DNA of 9,108 nucleotides, from NCBI GenBank assembly GCA_946610835.1, contig CAMOCU010000022.1:1-9108 (forward strand), given 5' to 3'. Below the pieces are notes generated by a model that had not been told where the DNA came from, did no database searches, and saw only the letters and a program-made list of their open reading frames with translations. The translations under genes and the position numbers were made by a program. Positions 5,516-9,108 of the stretch are shown here, one piece after another. Origin of the DNA: an uncultured Clostridia bacterium. Lineage in GTDB: Bacteria > Bacillota > Clostridia > Oscillospirales > Acutalibacteraceae. Position 1 is the first letter of the stretch. Every line of letters starts with the position of its first letter.

Positions 5516-6424
5516 ATGGCGGCAACTTGTCCGAAATGCGGCGGCAAACTCAGACTGATTGACTGGAAGCCGAATTGTCCGCACTGCGGCGTAAATATGA
5601 TTTATTACGGCATGGAGGATCGTTTGCTCGAGGACGCAGACCGCGCCGAGGCCGAGCATGCGCGTACCCAGCCCAAAATCGACCGCCTGAAGGCGGCGAC
5701 TGTTGGCTCGCCGTTGGCGATTGTGCGTTTGGTCATCAGCGTTCTGCCCATTGCGGGGCTGTTCTTGCCGCTGGCGCACTTTGCGTTCAACGCGCCCTAC
5801 GCGGCGTTCAACGGTTCGGTTAATGCAATTTCGCTGTACAATCTGGTCAGCGGGATGGATTTTGACGCGCTGCTGCACATGATCCAGTCCAAGCTTTTCG
5901 GGTCGACATTCGTTTTGTATGCTGTATCGCTGGTCTGTATGCTGCTGTCCGCTGTGGGTGTACTGATGCATCTGATTTTACAGACGCTGGCCTGTTCGCC
6001 CAAAGGAAAGCAGCGCAACTTCACGCTCGATATTCTGAACCTGCTGCTTGTTGCCGGCTCTGTGATTTGTTTCATTTTGTTCTCCGGCAAAATAACGGCG
6101 CTGTTTCCCGGCGTTGTGACTGCGTCCTCCGTAGGATTCGGGGTGTTTGTTTATCTCGGCCTGCTGGCTGTGGCGTTTGGCGTAGATATTTTCTGCGCGG
6201 TCAAAGGTATCCCGGTGCAGTATAAAGAATGCTTTGTGGGCAATATCCCTGCCGACGAGTATTTTTCGCTCGTGGAGAGCGGCGCAACGCTCGATGATAT
6301 CCGTGCTGTGATGGCGAAATATACCAAGGCCAAGGAAGAAGCCAAAAAAGCAGAGGAAGCCCAAGCGGCAGAGGAAGAAGCAGCCAAGGCTGCCAAGGAA
6401 GATAAAGAGACGGCAAACGTTTGA
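5516..6424 (+). CDS. Zinc-ribbon polytopic membrane protein with charged C-terminal coiled coil
   Basis: This 302-residue protein is built in three parts. The N-terminus has a zinc-ribbon with CPKC (5-8) and CPHC (21-24), typical of structural zinc binding. A charged linker follows (33-62). Four hydrophobic segments (about 65-90, 129-157, 172-197 and 205-229) should span the cytoplasmic membrane. The tail from about 245 to 302 is cytoplasmic if the zinc ribbon is too, given four spans. It ends in a highly charged Ala/Glu/Lys helix (268-298) that looks like a coiled coil. GGGAGG at 5502-5507, eight bases before ATG, sets the start. It appears monocistronic, with its own promoter and the strong terminator at 6439-6469. 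I do not recognise a functional family. The architecture would suit a sensor, scaffold or membrane-stress protein, but nothing in the sequence shows which. Confidence 0.88.
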   Translation: MAATCPKCGGKLRLIDWKPNCPHCGVNMIYYGMEDRLLEDADRAEAEHARTQPKIDRLKAATVGSPLAIVRLVISVLPIAGLFLPLAHFAFNAPYAAFNGSVNAISLYNLVSGMDFDALLHMIQSKLFGSTFVLYAVSLVCMLLSAVGVLMHLILQTLACSPKGKQRNFTLDILNLLLVAGSVICFILFSGKITALFPGVVTASSVGFGVFVYLGLLAVAFGVDIFCAVKGIPVQYKECFVGNIPADEYFSLVESGATLDDIRAVMAKYTKAKEEAKKAEEAQAAEEEAAKAAKEDKETANV

Positions 6425-6438
6425 CCTGTTTAAAGGAC

Positions 6439-6469
6439 AAAGAGCTGTACGCTTGTACGGCTCTTTTTT
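6439..6469 (+). terminator. Strong rho-independent terminator of the zinc-ribbon membrane protein gene
   Basis: AAAGAGC-T-GTAC (6439-6450) pairs with GTAC-G-GCTCTTT (6455-6466) around the loop GCTT. This gives a 12-pair stem with a single G-U wobble, followed by a T-run to 6469. It sits 15 bases after the stop codon and should isolate this gene from the radical SAM gene. Confidence 0.9.
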
Positions 6470-6486
6470 CATTCTTGAGTCTTTAC

Positions 6487-6512
6487 AAAGCTTACTGCTT
6501 TGCGCAAGCTTT
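6487..6512. repeat. 7-bp inverted repeat upstream of the radical SAM gene
   Basis: AAAGCTT (6487-6493) and AAGCTTT (6506-6512) are exact reverse complements separated by 12 bases. They lie in the 119-base gap between the terminator and the radical SAM gene. I see no convincing promoter there: TTGCGC at 6500-6505 with CATACAT near 6522-6528 is a poor match. The repeat could be an operator or a second weak terminator. Confidence 0.3.
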
Positions 6513-6588
6513 TAACCTTTTCATACATGCCGACGGTCTGCGTTTGGCCGGCGGGCGGTGAACAAGACAGGCAAAAGGAGCGATTGGA

Positions 6589-7467
6589 TTGGCATACGCA
6601 TGTACTTTGTGCCCGCGGCAATGCGGCGCAGACAGAGAAAGCCGCATGGGCGTTTGCAGAATGCCGCGCATGCCGCATGCGGCGCGCGCCGCGCTGCATT
6701 TTCACGAAGAACCGTGTTTGAGCGGCGAACGCGGCAGTGGTGCGGTGTTTTTTACAGGCTGTGCGCTGCGCTGCGCCTATTGCCAAAACGCAGTCATCAG
6801 CCGCGGAGATTGCGGCAAACCGTTGACGGCCGAGTCACTGCGGAAAATCTATTTTTCGCTGATCGAGCAGGGCGCGCACAATATCAATTTGGTAACCGCC
6901 TCACATTTTGCGGACGTTGTGGCGCAGTCGCTCGGGGATCTGCCGGTGCCGGTGGTATACAACTGCGGCGGATATGAGCGTGTGGAAACGCTGCGTATGC
7001 TGGAGGGCAAGGTGCAGGTCTATCTGCCGGATTTCAAATACATGGACGCCGCGCTGGCCGCGCGTCTTTCCGGAGCGCCGGACTATCCGGAAATTGCGCA
7101 GCGTGCTATCGAAGAGATGATTCGCCAGACGGGGGATTACCGCATGGATGAGGACGGTATGCTGCAAAGTGGCGTGCTGGTGCGGCATTTGGTGCTGCCC
7201 GGGCATCTCGACAATACATACGCGGTCATTGACCGCGTGCGTGCAATGTTTCCGCGCCCGGGGCAGGCGCTGTTCAGTTTGATGAGCCAGTATACGCCGA
7301 TACTGGAATTGCCGCAATTTCCGGAACTGAACCGGCGGCTGCGCGAAGAGGAGTACGACAGCGCGCAATCTTATCTGTTCGACAGCGGCATCGAGGACGG
7401 CTTTGTTCAGGATCTTTCCTCTGCGGAAACGTCCTATATTCCTGCTTTCGACGGCACAGGGCTGTAA
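6589..7467 (+). CDS. Radical SAM protein of the PflX/COG1313 type (pyruvate formate-lyase activase-like)
   Basis: This 292-residue protein should bind a [4Fe-4S] cluster through CALRCAYC (Cys58, Cys62, Cys65), the CX3CX2C radical SAM motif, and cleave S-adenosylmethionine to a 5'-deoxyadenosyl radical. A second Cys set, CTLCPRQC plus Cys23 (Cys5, 8, 12, 23), may hold another metal or cluster and is typical of the PflX group. Other family marks are FFTGC (54-58), NLVTASHF (100-107), a VYNCGGYE segment, RHLVLPGH and SLMSQYTP. These proteins are often annotated as pyruvate formate-lyase activating enzymes, but their true substrates are largely unknown. The start must be TTG at 6589: an in-frame TGA lies at 6559-6561, AAAAGGAG sits eight bases upstream, and the next Met would remove the first Cys set. 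A small unknown gene follows after a hairpin. Confidence 0.9.
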   Translation: MAYACTLCPRQCGADRESRMGVCRMPRMPHAARAALHFHEEPCLSGERGSGAVFFTGCALRCAYCQNAVISRGDCGKPLTAESLRKIYFSLIEQGAHNINLVTASHFADVVAQSLGDLPVPVVYNCGGYERVETLRMLEGKVQVYLPDFKYMDAALAARLSGAPDYPEIAQRAIEEMIRQTGDYRMDEDGMLQSGVLVRHLVLPGHLDNTYAVIDRVRAMFPRPGQALFSLMSQYTPILELPQFPELNRRLREEEYDSAQSYLFDSGIEDGFVQDLSSAETSYIPAFDGTGL

Positions 7468-7468
7468 A

Positions 7469-7522
7469 AAACTACCCTCCCGGCGGCATACTATAGACAG
7501 GTATGTCACGGGAGGGAGTTTT
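7469..7522 (+). promoter_or_regulatory. Long hairpin holding the ribosome binding site of the next gene; terminator-like
   Basis: AAACT (7469-7473) pairs with AGTTT (7517-7521), and CCCTCCCG (7475-7482) with CGGGAGGG (7509-7516). Together they form a 13-pair stem with one bulged A. Inside it, CATAC (7487-7491) pairs with GTATG (7501-7505). The 3' arm contains the GGGAGGGAG ribosome binding site of the gene starting at 7523, so that site would be hidden when the stem forms. The stem ends in TTTT, so it could also serve as a terminator for the radical SAM gene, whose stop is at 7465-7467. Attenuation or translational control is inferred from the geometry only. Confidence 0.65.
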
Positions 7523-7894
7523 ATGCAGTTTTTGGATCAGACACAGGTATCCGTTTATTTGCGTGAAAAGCAAACGCATTGTGCGCTGTCGCTGCGCCAA
7601 ACCGCGCAGGCATTGTGGCAAATCGACGCTCTGCAGCCGGATGATTCATCTGTCACGCTGCGCATGGCGGTTTCGGAATCGGCCGCTCTGCGGCATATGG
7701 GTGAAGTGTATCGGCGCACAGCCGCTTCCCGCAGCCGGAAAGTGCGGATCGGGTTTTCGGGCGATTTTTGGACGGCAGCCGGGTTGGCCGGCCGGCTCGG
7801 CATACAATGCGCCTCGTTTTTACCCATGGCGCAATCGGATATACTTGTCCTTTTACTTTACTCCGGATCGCTGCGCACTTCGCCGCCGCTTTGA
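7523..7894 (+). CDS. Small hypothetical protein after the radical SAM gene
   Basis: This is a 123-residue protein of unknown family. It begins MQFLDQTQVSVYLREKQ and ends LVLLLYSGSLRTSPPL. There is no signal peptide, no clear motif and only one short hydrophobic run (about 108-113). The C-terminal half is basic (RRTAASRSRKVRIGF) and then Gly/Ala-rich. Three features support it as a gene: an ATG seven bases after GGAGG, a position directly behind the radical SAM gene, and an intrinsic terminator (7885-7911) placed exactly over its stop codon. Its last 37 bases overlap the convergent VTT-protein gene. A longer in-frame extension upstream to 7403 lies inside the radical SAM gene and has no ribosome binding site. 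It could be a partner or substrate of the radical SAM protein, but no peptide-substrate signature is evident. Confidence 0.6.
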   Translation: MQFLDQTQVSVYLREKQTHCALSLRQTAQALWQIDALQPDDSSVTLRMAVSESAALRHMGEVYRRTAASRSRKVRIGFSGDFWTAAGLAGRLGIQCASFLPMAQSDILVLLLYSGSLRTSPPL

Positions 7895-8553
7895 GCGGCT
7901 TTTTTCTTTTTAACGGCATTGACCACAAGCACGACGGCCGCAACCGGCAGTGCGCAAAGAACGGCAAGCAGAATGTATTTCATCGGGATCAGTTCGTAAA
8001 TGCCGTAACCCAGGATGGTCATGACGATCACGCGCGGCCAGATTCCGAGCAGCGACATCAGAAAATAGGAGGGGAAAGCAAAATCGGATGCGCCGAAGAA
8101 AAGGCTGCCGAAGTCAATCGGAAACGATGCAAACCGCAGTAGAAACACAAACGTAAAGCGCCCCTTGCTTTTCAGTTTTTCGAGCGTGGCGTATCCTTTT
8201 TTGCCGCGAAGCATGGCGTCCACTTTTTCGCCGCCGAGGAATTTCCCTAAAAAGTAGGAGATCGTCACTTCAATCGCGATGCCGGCGCAGTTGAGTGCCA
8301 CGGCCACAGGCGTGGAAAATGCCATGCCGACGGAAATATATACGAGCGACGCCGGAATCACAAACACAACAGCCTTGACCGCATACAGCCCAAGCACCAT
8401 TGCGCCTGCGGCCCAGATGCTTGGCGCTGCTTCGATGAGTTTGCGCACGTCAAGATGCGCAAGCTTTTCGTAATTGAGCAGTACAACAACAAAAATCGCC
8501 AGCGGGATCACGATTTTTAAGGCAGTGAGAAGAGTCTGTTTTTTGTTTTTCAT
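7858..8553 (-). CDS. VTT-domain (TVP38/DedA-family) membrane protein
   Basis: This 231-residue polytopic membrane protein belongs to the SNARE-associated/VTT superfamily. Some of its members are linked to lipid transport across the membrane and envelope homeostasis. Hydrophobic segments lie at about 9-27, 45-80, 82-105, 121-137, 150-182 and 191-211. The block GRFTFVFLLRFASFPIDFGSL (121-141), with Arg130, matches the family's conserved R-x-x-x-x-P core before the second re-entrant region. FFGAS then continues the motif. The tail has four Lys in a row, encoded by the opposite-strand terminator. The start is chosen as ATG 8553 because it overlaps the upstream stop as ATGA and has GAGG ten bases before it. 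Upstream in-frame residues to 8616 lie inside the preceding gene. It is cotranscribed with the fibronectin-III-like gene. The exact substrate is unknown. Confidence 0.85.
   Translation of the reverse strand: MKNKKQTLLTALKIVIPLAIFVVVLLNYEKLAHLDVRKLIEAAPSIWAAGAMVLGLYAVKAVVFVIPASLVYISVGMAFSTPVAVALNCAGIAIEVTISYFLGKFLGGEKVDAMLRGKKGYATLEKLKSKGRFTFVFLLRFASFPIDFGSLFFGASDFAFPSYFLMSLLGIWPRVIVMTILGYGIYELIPMKYILLAVLCALPVAAVVLVVNAVKKKKAAQSGGEVRSDPE
7885..7911 (+). terminator. Intrinsic terminator of the small gene, inside the opposite coding sequence
   Basis: GCCGCT (7885-7890) and AGCGGC (7894-7899) form a perfect six-pair GC-rich stem with loop TTG. Six T residues (7900-7905), a C and five more T follow. 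The stop codon TGA of the small gene (7892-7894) spans the loop. The same bases, read on the minus strand, encode the Lys-rich tail of the VTT membrane protein. Confidence 0.8.
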
Positions 8554-9108
8554 GATGCGGGATCCTCGGCACTTGTGGTAAAGCGGGCGGTGATGGGCTC
8601 GCCCTTTTGCAGCCATGCGTTCATCGGCGTGACCGTAACGATGTACTCTGTTCCTGCATCCAGCGAGTCGATCGTCACGCTTTGCGTTTGCGGAATCGGC
8701 TCAAAATAATACTCGGCATACATGGTTGTTTCGGCCGTGATTTTTCCGGGATGCGAAGCGGGAGCAACCTGCACCTGATAGGCGTAGACGCATTCGTTGT
8801 CGTCGGCGCGGTCAAACGTCACACGCGCCGCATTGGGCGTGTCGCAGGCAACGCGCACGGCGGCGTCCGCGTTGAACCACGGCTTGCCGGCAATTTTTTT
8901 GCGGGCGGATGTGTATACGTATGTGGAAGGGTCGCCGGGCTTGTCTACCTGACGGATCAGCTGCGTGTCGGGATCGTCGGTGGTGGAGGGCGTTTTCATA
9001 AATTCGCCCGTCAATGCGTTGAACGGCATCAAGCGCACGCGGTTTTGCGCGTCGACTTCGACAATGGTATACTGTGCGGCGCGCCCGGCGCCGTCCGGAA
9101 CCGTTTGG
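8550..9108 (-). CDS. C-terminal part of a fibronectin-III-like domain protein (5' end outside window)
   Basis: The frame is open from the right edge to TGA at 8552-8550, so about 185 C-terminal residues are visible and the start is missing. The first visible part, AAQYTIVEVD followed by RVRLMPFNALTGEFM, looks like the strand-rich region that follows a calcineurin-type phosphoesterase domain in some clostridial proteins; this identity is tentative. The last roughly 95 residues have fibronectin type III features: NAARVTFDR, AYQVQV, SVTIDSLDAGTEYIVTVTPMN and a final ITARFTTS strand. Such domains usually act outside the cell. The GTG at 9038 is not the true start, since coding continues upstream. 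The stop overlaps the VTT gene start by four bases (ATGA), which implies translational coupling. The full product may be a secreted metallophosphoesterase or another surface protein. Confidence 0.7.
   Translation of the reverse strand, partial: QTVPDGAGRAAQYTIVEVDAQNRVRLMPFNALTGEFMKTPSTTDDPDTQLIRQVDKPGDPSTYVYTSARKKIAGKPWFNADAAVRVACDTPNAARVTFDRADDNECVYAYQVQVAPASHPGKITAETTMYAEYYFEPIPQTQSVTIDSLDAGTEYIVTVTPMNAWLQKGEPITARFTTSAEDPAS

Noticed and set aside
7555..7967. Minus-strand frames (90 and 104 codons) opposite the small gene
   Set aside because: They lack ribosome binding sites, and the terminator at 7885-7911 and the start signal at 7511-7525 favour the plus-strand gene.
8553..8616. Longer N-terminus for the VTT protein starting at 8616
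   Set aside because: The extra 21 residues lie wholly within the upstream gene, are polar and basic unlike a family N-terminus, and have no ribosome binding site. The ATGA overlap start at 8553 fits better.
1..9108. Search for a defence, mobile or biosynthetic system across the window
   Set aside because: No nuclease, transposase, integrase, toxin-antitoxin pair, carrier protein or synthase was visible. The transferase and dehydrogenase alone do not make a biosynthetic cluster.

Overview
The window looks like a chromosomal segment from an anaerobic Firmicute of the Clostridia, probably an Oscillospiraceae/Ruminococcaceae-type gut bacterium. This is an inference from several things. The genes carry strong AGGAGG-type ribosome binding sites. 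The base composition is moderately GC-rich, with AT-rich intergenic promoters and U-tract terminators. There are lipoproteins with long Thr/Gln/Ala/Pro linkers. There is also a PflX-type radical SAM protein. I see no phage, transposon, CRISPR, tRNA or rRNA signature.

Left part (1-1314): a small P-loop nucleotide kinase of dephospho-CoA-kinase-like type (81-632, minus) has its own near-consensus promoter. It is transcribed divergently from a Sfp-type 4'-phosphopantetheinyl transferase (730-1314, plus). The two share a 97-base spacer.

Centre (1315-5418): a promoter at about 1355-1384 and a leader with a perfect 8-bp inverted repeat precede three consecutive genes for secreted lipoproteins (1473-2252, 2351-3334, 3359-4687). 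All three have a lipobox signal peptide, a low-complexity linker and a C-terminal beta-rich domain with the same order of short motifs. They look like diverged tandem paralogues with a LolA/LppX-like or similar unassigned fold. A FabG-like short-chain dehydrogenase (4687-5418) follows, its start codon overlapping the stop of the third lipoprotein. It has the Ser-Tyr-Lys triad, but His where FabG enzymes usually have the catalytic Asn.

Right part (5419-9108): a weak terminator overlapped by a good promoter leads to a zinc-ribbon polytopic membrane protein (5516-6424), which ends in a charged coiled coil and a strong terminator. A PflX/COG1313-type radical SAM protein (6589-7467, TTG start) is followed by a small unknown gene (7523-7894). 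The ribosome binding site of that small gene lies in the 3' arm of a long hairpin. Its terminator (7885-7911) is embedded in the 3' coding end of a convergent gene. That convergent minus-strand operon consists of a partial fibronectin-III-like protein (8550 to the right edge) translationally coupled by an ATGA overlap to a VTT/DedA-family membrane protein (7858-8553).

No complete novel system is evident. The items most worth a second look are the tandem lipoprotein family, the hairpin-controlled small gene after the radical SAM gene, the terminator written inside a coding sequence, and the operator-like palindrome in front of the lipoprotein operon.
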